This document shows, one piece after another, positions 35,108 through 45,312 of a DNA stretch of 64,000 bases. Below the pieces are notes generated by a model, which was not told the origin of the DNA, ran no database searches, and saw only the letters and a program-made list of their open reading frames with translations. The stretch lies in assembly GCA_034006985.1 (NCBI GenBank), contig JAVERT010000007.1:45826-109825 (forward strand), given 5' to 3'. The DNA is from Gudongella sp034006985 (GTDB lineage Bacteria; Bacillota; Clostridia; Tissierellales; Tissierellaceae). The stretch's first letter is position 1; the number at the start of each line of letters is the position of its first letter. A program made the position numbers and the translations under genes.

Positions 35108-36340
35108 TTATTCTATAATCTTTACTTTATCTCCATCTTCTAGTTCTGATTCGGGGGATAGTATTACGGTGTCCCCTTCTTCTAGACCTGATATTACTTC
35201 AATGCTTTTTTCACTCTCTATTCCTACTTCAATTGCTGTTAGAACTGCAAGGCTATCTATTATTCTAAATATATACTCTTTGTCATTCATACTGAAAACT
35301 GCATTTTCAGGAATGATTAAAGTATTCTCTTTACTCTCCTGAATTATTTTAATATCTAACTCATAGCCTGGCCTAATATTTTCAGGCATCTTTTTAAACT
35401 CTATATCAGCCTTGACTCTTTTTTGCTCTATCCCCAAATCCGAAACCTTGCTAAAAGCATTTGGGTAAATCTTTGTTAAAGTTCCTTCTAAATCAACTAA
35501 ATCCAAATCTTCATCTGAAACTTTAACCAATGCACCTTCCTTGATTTTAACAATATCAGAAACCAGTAGCTCACTCTCAATATATAACTTTTCTAAATCT
35601 CCTATACTTAGAATACTCATCCCTGCTTGTAGAAAGCTTCCTTTTTCAATATTTTTAGATAAAACTGTCCCTGCGATATCCGCCTTTAGTATAAAGTCTT
35701 CTCCCATATTCAATAGCTCTTTCTTTTGCAAATCTATCTGATTTATCTGAGCTTGAAATTGATCGACAATATATTGTGAGCTTGGGCTCCTAAGATCTAA
35801 AAGTTGTAATTCTAGTTTTTCCAATGAGATTTTCTTAGAATCAAGAAGGCTTTTAGCATTGTTATATTCCCCATCAGAAATAGCTCCAGCTTCAAATAGA
35901 GCTCTTAAATCTTCTAAATCCTGTTCATCTTCAGAAATACTTTTATTTAAATCCGTAATATCTAATTCTACACTTTTAATTTGATTTGCATTCCCAGATC
36001 TTTTTGCATCATTAAGCTGTGCTAGAACTGCAGAGCTTTGGGCATCAAGTTGAGCAATTTGTAGAGCTAGCTGATCTTTGTCAAATTCAACTAACATATC
36101 TCCTAGATTTACAATATCTCCCTCTTCTACAAATACATTTTGAACCTTTGCAGCTACCGGAGCATAGACTGTTATGCCACCTCTTACAGTAACAGTTCCA
36201 ATCTCTTCAATATAGTCCTCAATATTTCCTCTCTCTACTACCCCAACATTAACTTCAAGCCCAGGCTGGTTGTTTAGGTAAAATATTCCTGCTGCTATTA
36301 CTAAAATAATAGCACCAATAATAATCCATTTCTTTTTCAT
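35108..36340 (-). CDS. HlyD/MacA-like adaptor of ABC exporter
   Basis: 410 aa. An N-terminal membrane helix (WIIIGAIILVIAAGIFYL), a split lipoyl domain (YAPVAAKVQNVFVEEGDIVN and LKADIAGTVLSKNIEKGSFL), a coiled-coil hairpin (about 85-200) and a barrel with a C-terminal GLEEGDTVILSPESELEDGD segment. Downstream of the permease gene by 30 nt in the order ATPase-permease-adaptor, so it completes a MacAB-like machine. Confidence 0.9.
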   Translation of the reverse strand: MKKKWIIIGAIILVIAAGIFYLNNQPGLEVNVGVVERGNIEDYIEEIGTVTVRGGITVYAPVAAKVQNVFVEEGDIVNLGDMLVEFDKDQLALQIAQLDAQSSAVLAQLNDAKRSGNANQIKSVELDITDLNKSISEDEQDLEDLRALFEAGAISDGEYNNAKSLLDSKKISLEKLELQLLDLRSPSSQYIVDQFQAQINQIDLQKKELLNMGEDFILKADIAGTVLSKNIEKGSFLQAGMSILSIGDLEKLYIESELLVSDIVKIKEGALVKVSDEDLDLVDLEGTLTKIYPNAFSKVSDLGIEQKRVKADIEFKKMPENIRPGYELDIKIIQESKENTLIIPENAVFSMNDKEYIFRIIDSLAVLTAIEVGIESEKSIEVISGLEEGDTVILSPESELEDGDKVKIIE

Positions 36341-36370
36341 AACATTTCACTTCCTTAGCATAGATTAGAT

Positions 36371-38734
36371 TTAAGATATTCTTGTTTTAAGTGCATCTAT
36401 AAAATTAAGATTTGTAATTTTCCTGTAGGTTGCCAACTGAGCTATAACAACAAATAATATAGTAGCAACACCTGAGAAAATATATATAGAAGGAGTTATT
36501 ATTGCTGGTATTACAAACATCTCAGTTGAAACAGCTGTAACTATAGCAAGGGTCATTATATATCCTAATGGGATACCTAAAATAATTCCAAAGATAGTCA
36601 TTAAGGCATTTTCTCTCCAGATTAATCTAAATATCTGCTTCTTCTCAAAACCTAATATTCTTAAAGATGAAAACTCCATTATTCTCTCACTAATACTTAC
36701 TATAGTAATATTATATACTATTGCAAACCCCAATACCCCTCCAAAAATCATCATTATTCCCATAGAAGCAATAATTGTATTCATATATTCAAGTAATGTA
36801 TCCTGCATATCTTGAGCTGACTGAACAGAGCCAATATTTTTAACATCTTTTAAATCCTCTACTATTTGAGCGTCCGATTTAATAAGAGCTCCAGTTACGA
36901 CTCCCTTGTCTTCTATTATCTTATACATGAGTTCTATATCCATGTAGGCATTAGCGCCAAGGTATTGTTTTACAATTGCTTTTACTTCTATTTGTTTTTC
37001 GTCTATTTGTGGTAAAAAGCTCCTTATTGAAATTGTATCTCCAATATCTACATCTAAGATATCAGCAGTGATTTGAGATAATACTATTCCTCTCTTAGGT
37101 AAAAATACCTCTTGCCCATTTAAATCAGTAAAATCATACATTGAAGTATCACTATTTACTGCAATAACACTTAGTGATTTTTTCTTCCACCCATTTGAAA
37201 GCTCAAATGGTAATTCAACCTTAGGTTCAATTAAATCAATATCAGCAAGTTTTTTTACTTCAAAAAGAGAATCTATATCCATAGGTTTTGAAAAATCTAT
37301 GGCATAGTCCATTTTTTGAAACTCCCCGTATTGAAAATCAAAAAGATGCGTCCATATAGTAGACATATACATTGGCATCATAGATACTGCATAGGTAAGC
37401 GCAATACCTAATACTAAAAAGAAAGCTCTTCTTTTAGTTCTAGAAATATTTCTAAGTACCATTTTCCAACTAAAAGAAAGCTTTTTCCAAAATTCACTGA
37501 ATCTTTCTAAAAATATTCGTTTACCGGCCTTTGGCGTTTCTGGTCTCATTGCGTCAGCTGGAGATATTTTAAGTACACTTTTTGCACCTAATAAACCAGC
37601 GACTAAACAAAATATAACAGAAAGAATAATTCCATACAAAAAGTAAGCTGGATCAATTGATGTATTAAATAATGGTACGTTTAAATATTGAATATACAAA
37701 TTTGTCAAGGAAATTGATACTGGTATACTTAGAACTATTCCAATAAGAGAGCCTACAAGGCCAATTGCTATTGAATACTTTGCATAATGCGAAAGGATTT
37801 GTAAATTTGTGTATCCAAGACCTTTCAAAACTCCAATTCCAATTCTATCCTTTTTAACTATTCTGGATAACATGATAGAAATTATAATCCCAGCAACCAT
37901 TAAAAATAAAACTGTTATTGCTGTAGAACTCACTTCAAGTGATCGAACTTCATCCATCATAAGAGTGTGACTTAGTTGGTCATCCCTAATTACAACGCTT
38001 TGCACTCCATATCGTCTAAGACTATCCTCAATATCGTCTGCTACAAGTGATAACTTGTTTTCATATTCTTTATCAACATCAATAACTATACTATTGTAGC
38101 TTCCCCTATATCCAGAAGCAGCTTCTGCAAAGTCCTCAGGTACATATATTACCCCAAAACCTTTAGCATCAGGTATAAGTGTCTGCTCATTTTCCATAAG
38201 GTAAATATATTCAGGACTCCCTACCTCGCTAATAACTTCAAGTTCGTATTCTACTCCCCCAATATAGGGTCTAATAATATCCTCTTGTTTCATATCTCGA
38301 CCGATATAGAACTGTTGAAGTACAGCTGCTTGTTTTTTGCCTTTTTCTAGTTCTTGACCTGCTATCGTGTATAATCCATTTATCATTTCATCTTCATCAG
38401 AAACAGAAATCACTCTGACATTTACCTTTTCTTTTGGATCTTCCACCCTTAATGGTACATCAAATATTATTCTCCCTTGAGCAGCTTTTACACCCTCTAT
38501 TGATAACAAATCATCAACAGCAGACTTTGGAAGTCTAGATGAATCCACAAAAATATCAGCAAAATTCGTTATTTCATAATAATGGTAAATCGAGTTATAC
38601 AATTTATCACTAACCATACTAAAGGAAACATAAATAGTTAAAGCAACTACCACCATTATAGTTATTGATATAAACTGTCCTTTTGAATTCTCAATAGATC
38701 TTAAAAGCCTTTTATCTAGCTTTTTCATTACCAT
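36371..38734 (-). CDS. FtsX/MacB-like ABC transporter permease
   Basis: 787 aa. One N-terminal helix (FISITIMVVVALTIYVSFSM), a large extracytoplasmic domain, an FtsX block of three helices (about 260-395), then a second helix, a second extracytoplasmic domain and a second FtsX block (about 655-780): the duplicated permease layout. The start overlaps the ATPase stop (ATGGTAATG); a second ATG two codons later is equally possible. Partner of the ATPase at 38728-39438. Confidence 0.92.
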   Translation of the reverse strand: MVMKKLDKRLLRSIENSKGQFISITIMVVVALTIYVSFSMVSDKLYNSIYHYYEITNFADIFVDSSRLPKSAVDDLLSIEGVKAAQGRIIFDVPLRVEDPKEKVNVRVISVSDEDEMINGLYTIAGQELEKGKKQAAVLQQFYIGRDMKQEDIIRPYIGGVEYELEVISEVGSPEYIYLMENEQTLIPDAKGFGVIYVPEDFAEAASGYRGSYNSIVIDVDKEYENKLSLVADDIEDSLRRYGVQSVVIRDDQLSHTLMMDEVRSLEVSSTAITVLFLMVAGIIISIMLSRIVKKDRIGIGVLKGLGYTNLQILSHYAKYSIAIGLVGSLIGIVLSIPVSISLTNLYIQYLNVPLFNTSIDPAYFLYGIILSVIFCLVAGLLGAKSVLKISPADAMRPETPKAGKRIFLERFSEFWKKLSFSWKMVLRNISRTKRRAFFLVLGIALTYAVSMMPMYMSTIWTHLFDFQYGEFQKMDYAIDFSKPMDIDSLFEVKKLADIDLIEPKVELPFELSNGWKKKSLSVIAVNSDTSMYDFTDLNGQEVFLPKRGIVLSQITADILDVDIGDTISIRSFLPQIDEKQIEVKAIVKQYLGANAYMDIELMYKIIEDKGVVTGALIKSDAQIVEDLKDVKNIGSVQSAQDMQDTLLEYMNTIIASMGIMMIFGGVLGFAIVYNITIVSISERIMEFSSLRILGFEKKQIFRLIWRENALMTIFGIILGIPLGYIMTLAIVTAVSTEMFVIPAIITPSIYIFSGVATILFVVIAQLATYRKITNLNFIDALKTRIS

Positions 38735-39438
38735 TCAATCCTTTCAGGATTAATAGGTTCTTCATTTATTTTAATATCAATTATTTCTCCACTTCTCATT
38801 TTTATAACACGATCAGCCATAGCTCCAATTGGGACATTATGAGTTATGATTACAACGGTTTTATTGTATTTTTGATTAATCTCCTTAAGAAGTGCAAGTA
38901 TCTTGATACCAGTAGTAAAATCAAGCGCTCCAGTCGGTTCATCACAAAGAAGTAAATCAGCATTTTTAGCAACTGCTCTTGCAATAGCTACCCTTTGCTG
39001 CTCTCCACCGCTTAATTGAGAAGGAAAGTGATCTTTTCTATCTTCTAAACCCACAGTATCTAGTACCTCATCTACATTAAGAGGGTCTTTGCATATTTCA
39101 GTTGCCAACTCTACATTTTCCCTTGCAGTAAGAGTACCCATCAGGTTATAGAATTGAAACACAAATCCTATTTTATCCCTTCTATAGCCAGTAAGCTTTT
39201 TATCATTAAATGAAACGATATTTTCACCATCCATATAAACATTGCCCTCAGTTGGTGAATCCATTCCACCAAGAATATTTAGCAGAGTACTCTTCCCAGA
39301 ACCACTAGGCCCTAGGATAACAACAAATTCACCATTATATATTTCAATATCTACTTTTTTAATAGCCGCAACCTCAACTTCACCCATCTGGTAAAGCTTA
39401 CTCAAGTTTTCAACCTTCATTATAGTATTATCTTTCAT
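38728..39438 (-). CDS. ABC transporter ATPase (LolD/MacB type)
   Basis: 236 aa. Walker A GPSGSGKST, Q-loop FQFYNL, signature LSGGEQQRVAIARA, Walker B LLLCDEPTGALD, H-loop ITHN. The length and GALDFTTG motif are those of the mechanotransmission-type ATPases used with FtsX-like permeases. First gene of the three-gene exporter operon; RBS GGGGGAG. Confidence 0.95.
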   Translation of the reverse strand: MKDNTIMKVENLSKLYQMGEVEVAAIKKVDIEIYNGEFVVILGPSGSGKSTLLNILGGMDSPTEGNVYMDGENIVSFNDKKLTGYRRDKIGFVFQFYNLMGTLTARENVELATEICKDPLNVDEVLDTVGLEDRKDHFPSQLSGGEQQRVAIARAVAKNADLLLCDEPTGALDFTTGIKILALLKEINQKYNKTVVIITHNVPIGAMADRVIKMRSGEIIDIKINEEPINPERIEW

Positions 39439-39547
39439 TATAACAACTCCCCCGAGTGGAAAATGCTCTACATATGTCTTAATATACTTATTATATCTTA
39501 TATTAGTGTGATATAGGTAATTGATACCCTCATTTGCCTAAAATAAA

Positions 39548-39606
39548 AAATCCTTCATACCTTAGAACGACAACACTTAATTGTCATCCTGAGGTAGGAA
39601 GGATTT
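39548..39606 (-). terminator. terminator-like hairpin after the TolC-family gene
   Basis: 15-nt outer arms AAATCCTTCATACCT / AGGTAGGAAGGATTT (one mismatch) with T-rich sequence beyond on the minus strand. The interior holds a partial family B word (TTGTCATCCTGAG). Confidence 0.65.
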
Positions 39607-39629
39607 AATCTTTTATTTTTTTCTTCTAA

Positions 39630-39678
39630 TCTTTAATTCTTTTAATTGTAATCTGTGATCTGTGAATTGTGCATTGAA
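39630..39678. repeat. family A repeat, half copy A6
   Basis: TTTTAATTGTAATCTGTGAT followed by CTGTGAATTGTGCATTG. It begins at the base after the TAA of the TolC-family gene. Confidence 0.8.
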
Positions 39679-40935
39679 TTAGATTCCTTTGCCAAGGCCC
39701 ATACTGTATCTGTAATCCAATAATGCTGTGTTAAAAGCGTGAATTTGTTGTGCCAGATTCTTTTTAGCACTCATTAGGTTTATATTTGCTTCTAATACAT
39801 CTGCTGGAGTGTTTTGTCCTAATTCAAAGCTCAACTCTGCAATTTTAACTGTTTCAGTTGCCATTGTCACTGCTTTTTGGAATGTTGCTATTTGTTCTTC
39901 CGATGTTTTAAGATTTAAAATAGAAGTTCTTACTCCCATTTCAACTCCAACCATGGCTTGTTGTAAGCTTTCTTCTGCTTTTGCTACTTCTACTTCTTGC
40001 TGTCTGTATCTAAAAGTTATAGGAGGAAATCTTCCGGAAGTAGCTTCTAGTATTAAAGGTTGTATTTCAGCATTTTCTTTTGCCATAATTATACCTGCAT
40101 TATTTTCTAATGCTAATTTTATAGACTCTTCTAAGTCTATTGGTTCATACTCTTTTATTTCAATCTCGCCAGTTAAATCAATCTCTTTTTCTAATGCTAA
40201 TCCCAAAGTAGTTTTAAAACTGAGTAACTGGATTTCATTAACCATCTTAGCTGCATCATACCCACTTTGAGCCTGAGAAAGTCCTAGCTCGAGTCCTAGT
40301 AATTGTTGTTTTGAAATCATTCCTAAATCATATCTTAACTTACCATTGTCGTATTGCTTTTGAGTAAGGGCTAAATTTTCTCCAGAGATAAGGAGCTCTT
40401 TTTCTTTTTGTAAAAGATCAAAATATGCTTTTTCTACATTGTATTTGATTTGATTTTCTTTCATTTCTACATTCATCTGAGCTGATAAAAGTGCAAGTTC
40501 AACTTGTTTCATTGATACGCCTTTTTCAATTAATGCATTATTTACTATTTGGTCTGGAGTAACCTCATAACTTCTAGGTATCCCGAGCTTTTCAAGCATC
40601 TCTGCTCCATCTTCAGCCTTTTCTATAGCTCTTTTGTTTTCTTTATAACTTATTTCTGCTTTAGCTAACTCTAAATTTTGTATTTGCATCTCTTTGTTGT
40701 TTAAAAGAGCGAAACCAATAGCCTCTTGCAATGTAAGAGTCAATATCTCCTCTTCAGTTGGCTCTGTTATAACCACAGGTATTTCTTTAATTTCTTGTGT
40801 TTCAGTAGTTTCTGGTGTTTCTGTAGTTTCTGTTCTATCTAAAATTAAAGTACCTACCTCTGCATACGCAACTATTCCTGATAATGGTGTGAAAAATAAT
40901 GAAGCTGCTAATAGTAACATTATTATTTTTTTCAT
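39679..40935 (-). CDS. TolC-family (OEP-like) exported protein
   Basis: 418 aa with a signal peptide (ending GIVAYA) and two OEP-type repeats of paired long helices: LTLQEAIGFALLNNKEMQIQ ... EKAYFDLLQKEKELL ... YDNGKLRYDLGMISKQQLLG, and LEESIKLALENNAGI ... VKIAELSFELGQNTPADVLE. In diderms these trimers form outer-membrane ducts for RND and ABC exporters, and it lies upstream of both such operons here. The neighbouring genes suggest a monoderm envelope, so its seat is unclear. Confidence 0.85.
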   Translation of the reverse strand: MKKIIMLLLAASLFFTPLSGIVAYAEVGTLILDRTETTETPETTETQEIKEIPVVITEPTEEEILTLTLQEAIGFALLNNKEMQIQNLELAKAEISYKENKRAIEKAEDGAEMLEKLGIPRSYEVTPDQIVNNALIEKGVSMKQVELALLSAQMNVEMKENQIKYNVEKAYFDLLQKEKELLISGENLALTQKQYDNGKLRYDLGMISKQQLLGLELGLSQAQSGYDAAKMVNEIQLLSFKTTLGLALEKEIDLTGEIEIKEYEPIDLEESIKLALENNAGIIMAKENAEIQPLILEATSGRFPPITFRYRQQEVEVAKAEESLQQAMVGVEMGVRTSILNLKTSEEQIATFQKAVTMATETVKIAELSFELGQNTPADVLEANINLMSAKKNLAQQIHAFNTALLDYRYSMGLGKGI

Positions 40936-41254
40936 ATTTGCCTCCTAATTTTTATAATCCCTGTTTTCTTGTATATAAAGGATTATATCAAAGTTAATCA
41001 ACTAATACTAGTTACAGGTGTAACTCTTCCACAATATTAAATCATTTTATAATAACAAAACCTCTTTATGTATGAAAAAACGAGAGTAATTGAAGTAAGT
41101 CTATTGTAAATACTAACAGCATATGCCTCTCATTAATCTAAAACTAAAATTATTCATCTTATGCTACATAAACTAATATAAGATATCTATAATTTTAGAA
41201 AGTAAAAAGACCGAGTAAACTCGGTCTTTTTAAATTATTTATTCAGTTTTGATA
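40936..41254. other. intergenic region between TolC-family and S-layer genes
   Basis: Holds the S-layer terminator (41204-41231) and, near the TolC-family gene, a minus-strand TATAAT (about 40984) without a good -35. No ORF or repeat seen in the rest. Confidence 0.5.
41204..41231 (-). terminator. intrinsic terminator of S-layer gene
   Basis: 12-nt arms AAAAAGACCGAG / CTCGGTCTTTTT, short loop, and T tract on the minus strand. Confidence 0.92.
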
Positions 41255-43741
41255 TTAGTAATTAACTACTATATAACTGATAAATCTTATAGAATTATTA
41301 TCTTTGTAAACTTTTACTGAAACAGGTTGCATATCATATAAATCACGAAGTACAAGTATATCATCTTCACCAACATCATAGATAACTGCATTGTTAGTAA
41401 GTTCATATTCAGTACTGTTTATTACTAATGTTTCAGCTCTTACTTGAATTGCACTAGCTGTTCCTGTTACAAGCTCAGGAGTAGTAGCCAATACAAGGTT
41501 TTCTATTGCATCCATATCATCATTGATATCAAACTCAACAATGTTCCCTACAACTATTCCAGCATCAAATTCATCTGAATCAACATCAATTGAATATTCT
41601 ATTCCTTCAATATTAATTGTAAATTCAGCATCTCCGCCTGAAAGATTTCTCCTATTTACTACAACTCCAGCTTCAGCGTTAAAATCTCCACCTGCATCTG
41701 AATCGAATACTACAAGATAAGTTACTTCGCCTTCTTCAGCGTAAACATCATATTTTGTCATTTCTCCGAAGAAATCTTCTGCATCTTCCCAAAGGAATAC
41801 TTCATCAATATCTCCATCTGAGTCAAGTAAGAATACCACTGAATCCGCTTGTAGTCTAAATCCTTCTGCATATCTGTCATCTATCTCAACAGCACTATTT
41901 GTTGTCGAAGCAAGAACTGCTGCAGTTAATACAACAACATCCTCATCTAAATCTCCATCTTCATCAAGAACATATTCAACTACATCATGCTCATTTGCTA
42001 CATTGTCAAGATTGTCTTTTACTAATACATCATCTCTATCAGCATTAACTTCATTAAATGAAACTTCTTCTCCTAATTCATTTACCATATCCCAAGCTAT
42101 AGTCTCTCCACTTCTTCCTGAGTATACATTAGCATCTTCAGTAAGCATAGCACCATAGGTTGAAGTGACATTAGCCATTTCACCCATCATAATAACTACT
42201 TCACCATAAAAATCAGTATATACAGTTATTGTTTCTTCTGCATCTACATAACCTTCTAATGCATCTGTATCAACAGCTTTAAGTGAGCTATCATCAACAT
42301 ACATTGCGCCAAGTTGTGAAAGGTCATAAGTTGTTCCATCTAATTTAAATGCATCTGTAGCTGTATTGTCATTACCTATGTCGTAAGCCTTAGTTACAAC
42401 GCCTTCTTCCATCATATTAGCAACAACTGCAAATCCATCATAGTTTCTATAATCATCATTGAATAGTAATACTAAATCGCCTTTCTCAACATCTGAAGCC
42501 TCAATAGTTTTTCCATCTTTAACAATTAGGTAATCTTCAACATCTGTTTCTTCATCGTCCATATCTACAAGAACCATGTCATCTACTTCTTCTACGAACA
42601 TAAATTCATCAAATACAAAACCTTCTGCCCAGATAACATCTCCGCCATCTAAAACAACTTTTGCATAATCAACATTAAAATCATCATCTTCAGAATAGAA
42701 AACATTTCCGTCTGCTATTATAAATTGTGTAAGATAATCATCAGCAACATCATTATCCTGGTCTTCTACTAAATCATAATCTTTATCTGCCATTACTAGT
42801 GTTAATTCTGAACCATCTTCAGTAAACTCTACAGCATCAAACATTACATTATCTACTAACTTAGTTAAAACTACCTTGTCACCATCTAACCACGCTTTTA
42901 CAGTAAGGCCATGAACTTTATAGAAGTCAAAACCTTCCATTACATCATAAGTTTCTGTGTATTCATCACCGTCGCCTAATAAATCAACTCCGTTTTCCTC
43001 AACTACATCCATTTCAATTTCCATGTCATCATTATCATAATCTGTTACTCTACCTTCAACTGATGTAAATCCCATTTGGTCAATTAGATATTCTTCATCT
43101 GTTCCATCTGTTCCTGAAACAACAAATCTTGTCTCTGTACCATAACCGTTTTGGATCATCATTGGAATTTCAAGAGCATTAAAAGTAATTTGTGCTACAA
43201 ATCCTCTAGTTGCCCAAGTTCCTTGAGTTCCCATTGCGCCATCAAGTAAATCAATTTCATTAGCAACGATTAGGTATCCAAAAGGATATCCACCTTTTGC
43301 TTGTGCTGCTGGCTCATAGCCAAGAGCTCTAACTATCATTGTGATAGCTTCTTCATACTTAACTGGAGTTTCTGGTGCGAACATCATGTTACCTACACCG
43401 TTAACAATTCCTAATTTTGCTGCTGTTCCAACATATCCTGATGCCCAATGCATAGCTGGTACATCATTAAATCCTGTTGGTAGTCCTTTTGCTGCCATAG
43501 CAGCTGTTTCTAAACCTGAAACCCTAACTGCAACAGCAGCAAATTCTGCTCTTGTAATAGTGTTTGCTGGTTTAAAAGTTCCATCTGGATAACCGTTTAG
43601 AACATTTAGTAGTTCTAAGCTCATTACTGCTTCTTCATATGGTGTATCCATAACATCTGAGAAATCAGGTGCTGCTGATACAAAACTGAAGGTACCAAGA
43701 ACCATTACTAATGCCATAACTAATGCTAAATGTTTCTTCAT
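41255..43741 (-). CDS. S-layer protein with N-terminal SLH domains
   Basis: 828 aa from ATG 43741 (AGGAGG 9 nt upstream; a TTG one codon earlier is less likely). Signal peptide ending FSFVSAA. SLH motifs at about 25-75 (DFSDVMDTPYEEAVMSLELL, NGYPDGTFKPANTITRAEFA) and 90-140 (VPAMHWASGYVGTAAKLGIV), with a degenerate third. The remaining sequence is strongly acidic with many YxxD/VxVY strands. A consensus promoter, long structured leader and strong terminator suggest high expression, so this is the best candidate for the main S-layer subunit (inference). Confidence 0.88.
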   Translation of the reverse strand: MKKHLALVMALVMVLGTFSFVSAAPDFSDVMDTPYEEAVMSLELLNVLNGYPDGTFKPANTITRAEFAAVAVRVSGLETAAMAAKGLPTGFNDVPAMHWASGYVGTAAKLGIVNGVGNMMFAPETPVKYEEAITMIVRALGYEPAAQAKGGYPFGYLIVANEIDLLDGAMGTQGTWATRGFVAQITFNALEIPMMIQNGYGTETRFVVSGTDGTDEEYLIDQMGFTSVEGRVTDYDNDDMEIEMDVVEENGVDLLGDGDEYTETYDVMEGFDFYKVHGLTVKAWLDGDKVVLTKLVDNVMFDAVEFTEDGSELTLVMADKDYDLVEDQDNDVADDYLTQFIIADGNVFYSEDDDFNVDYAKVVLDGGDVIWAEGFVFDEFMFVEEVDDMVLVDMDDEETDVEDYLIVKDGKTIEASDVEKGDLVLLFNDDYRNYDGFAVVANMMEEGVVTKAYDIGNDNTATDAFKLDGTTYDLSQLGAMYVDDSSLKAVDTDALEGYVDAEETITVYTDFYGEVVIMMGEMANVTSTYGAMLTEDANVYSGRSGETIAWDMVNELGEEVSFNEVNADRDDVLVKDNLDNVANEHDVVEYVLDEDGDLDEDVVVLTAAVLASTTNSAVEIDDRYAEGFRLQADSVVFLLDSDGDIDEVFLWEDAEDFFGEMTKYDVYAEEGEVTYLVVFDSDAGGDFNAEAGVVVNRRNLSGGDAEFTINIEGIEYSIDVDSDEFDAGIVVGNIVEFDINDDMDAIENLVLATTPELVTGTASAIQVRAETLVINSTEYELTNNAVIYDVGEDDILVLRDLYDMQPVSVKVYKDNNSIRFISYIVVNY

Positions 43742-43776
43742 CAATAAAACCCTCCTTATAATAATAAATTATTTTG

Positions 43777-43818
43777 TTGAAGGAATAGAACTTTAGTGCC
43801 AGAAGATTATTCCTTCAA
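43777..43818 (-). promoter_or_regulatory. stem-loop in S-layer mRNA leader
   Basis: 11-bp perfect stem TTGAAGGAATA / TATTCCTTCAA with a 20-nt loop, about 35 nt before the start codon. No T tract follows, so it is more likely an mRNA-stabilising or translational element than a terminator. Confidence 0.6.
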
Positions 43819-43881
43819 ATGTCTTCTGACCCTTCTTGTAGAAAATGGTATAATACTATAATTACCATCATTCTAAAGATG

Positions 43882-43910
43882 ATTATAGCATTTCAGCCTT
43901 TTTAAATCAA
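43882..43910 (-). promoter_or_regulatory. S-layer gene promoter
   Basis: On the minus strand TTGATT (43910-43905), 17-bp spacer, TATAAT (43887-43882). The leader would be about 130 nt. Confidence 0.75.
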
Positions 43911-44150
43911 GCTAAAGATGCTAGTGTAATGAATTTGTAATAATGAAATATCTTTATTACAGTTGCTTATGTGACTATTATAACCCATATAATGGGAATA
44001 TAACATTACAGTTGTGTTTCAAATTGATTACAAGTAAATGATTAAAAGAAAGATTCTCACGCTAGGCTCAGGATAACAATACTTGAATAGTGCTTGTAAT
44101 GACATCATTGAGCGGGAACCCTGCCCCTACGGTTGGCTTTATCGCAACGT
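43911..44150. other. gap downstream of the S41 protease gene
   Basis: Contains a family B half unit at 44045-44080 (AAAGATTCTCACGCTAGGCT ...) and a GC-rich palindrome-like word AGCGGGAACCCTGCCCCTAC at 44111-44130, perhaps another dispersed repeat. No ORF that I can support. Confidence 0.5.
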
Positions 44151-45284
44151 TTATTCTATCGATTCTTTTATTATTTCTATTGCTTTTTCTAGTTGTAGGT
44201 CTTTATCTTCTGTGTTTTCTACTATTATATCTGGTTCAATTCCTATCCCATGGATACTTATATAGTTTGGAGTTAGGTATTCTGCTGTTGTTATCTTTAT
44301 TAGACTTCCATTTAATAGTGGTATCATATTTTGAATTATCCCTTTGCCGAATGTTTTCTTTCCTACTATAGTACCTGCTTTTCTGTCTTTAATTGCTCCT
44401 GCTAGAATTTCTGAAGCTGAAGCACTTTTTTCATTCGTCAATAAAACTAACTCTTTATCTGGATATATTATAGTAGAAAAATATGAAACTGGTGCACTAT
44501 TCTTTTCTTTTACATGTACAACGGGCCCTCTTTGCACAAACAGACTGGATATTTCTACCGCTTGGTCAAATAATCCTCCTGGATTGTTTCTTACATCTAA
44601 AATTATCTTAGTTATTTTTTCTGTTTGAAAATAATATAATGCTTTTTTCACTTCATATGATGAAGTTTTACTAAACTCACTTAATTTTATATAGCCAATG
44701 TTATCTGCTAGTTTTTCATATTTAACTGGATTTATAGTTATTTCTTTTCTTGTGATTTCAAAATTTAGCTTCTTACCTTTTCTCTGTATTACTAACTTTA
44801 CCTTTGTTCCAATTGTTCCTTTTATTAATTTTGATGCTTCATCCAATGTCATATCTTTTGTATCTTTACCATCTATACTCATTATAATATCACCTGCTAA
44901 GAGTCCTGCTTTTTCAGCTTCTGTACCTTCAATAGGGTTTATTATATCTATATACTCTTCTGATTTTTGAATATAGATTCCTATTCCTGTAAAGTAGCCA
45001 AAAATATTCATGTACACATCTGCTGCTTCTTCTTTTGTATAGTAGTCACTATACGGATCAAGTGAATTTAACATAGCTTTTAAAGCTGTTTCTGAAAGGT
45101 CTTTATCTGATATTTCAAATGGGTATGTTTCTTTTATGAAATTATAAGTATCTATTACTAATTCTAAATCTGCTTCTTCTCTATGTATTTTTATATCATA
45201 TAAGGGTGATGCAGTTGCTATTCCTGGTAGCATTGATAGTGTTATTGCTATTGAAATTAATATTGATAGTAATTTTTTTTTCAT
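44151..45284 (-). CDS. S41 (CtpA-like) carboxy-terminal processing protease
   Basis: 377 aa. Signal peptide (ending TASP), a PDZ domain at about 95-165 (GIGIYIQKSEEYIDIINPIE; LLAGDIIMSIDGKD) and a peptidase S41 core. Catalytic Ser in NEKSASASEILAGAIKD and Lys in GKKTFGKGIIQ are present; DVRNNPGGLFDQAVEIS forms the oxyanion region. Acts outside the membrane on C-termini of exported proteins. Single gene with a family B array upstream. Confidence 0.93.
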   Translation of the reverse strand: MKKKLLSILISIAITLSMLPGIATASPLYDIKIHREEADLELVIDTYNFIKETYPFEISDKDLSETALKAMLNSLDPYSDYYTKEEAADVYMNIFGYFTGIGIYIQKSEEYIDIINPIEGTEAEKAGLLAGDIIMSIDGKDTKDMTLDEASKLIKGTIGTKVKLVIQRKGKKLNFEITRKEITINPVKYEKLADNIGYIKLSEFSKTSSYEVKKALYYFQTEKITKIILDVRNNPGGLFDQAVEISSLFVQRGPVVHVKEKNSAPVSYFSTIIYPDKELVLLTNEKSASASEILAGAIKDRKAGTIVGKKTFGKGIIQNMIPLLNGSLIKITTAEYLTPNYISIHGIGIEPDIIVENTEDKDLQLEKAIEIIKESIE

Positions 45285-45312
45285 ATTAGCCTCCGTTTAT
45301 AATTAAAATATT

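Noticed and set aside
39548..39606. Full family B repeat
   Set aside because: Only a 13-nt word is shared; the outer stem and T tract fit a terminator better.
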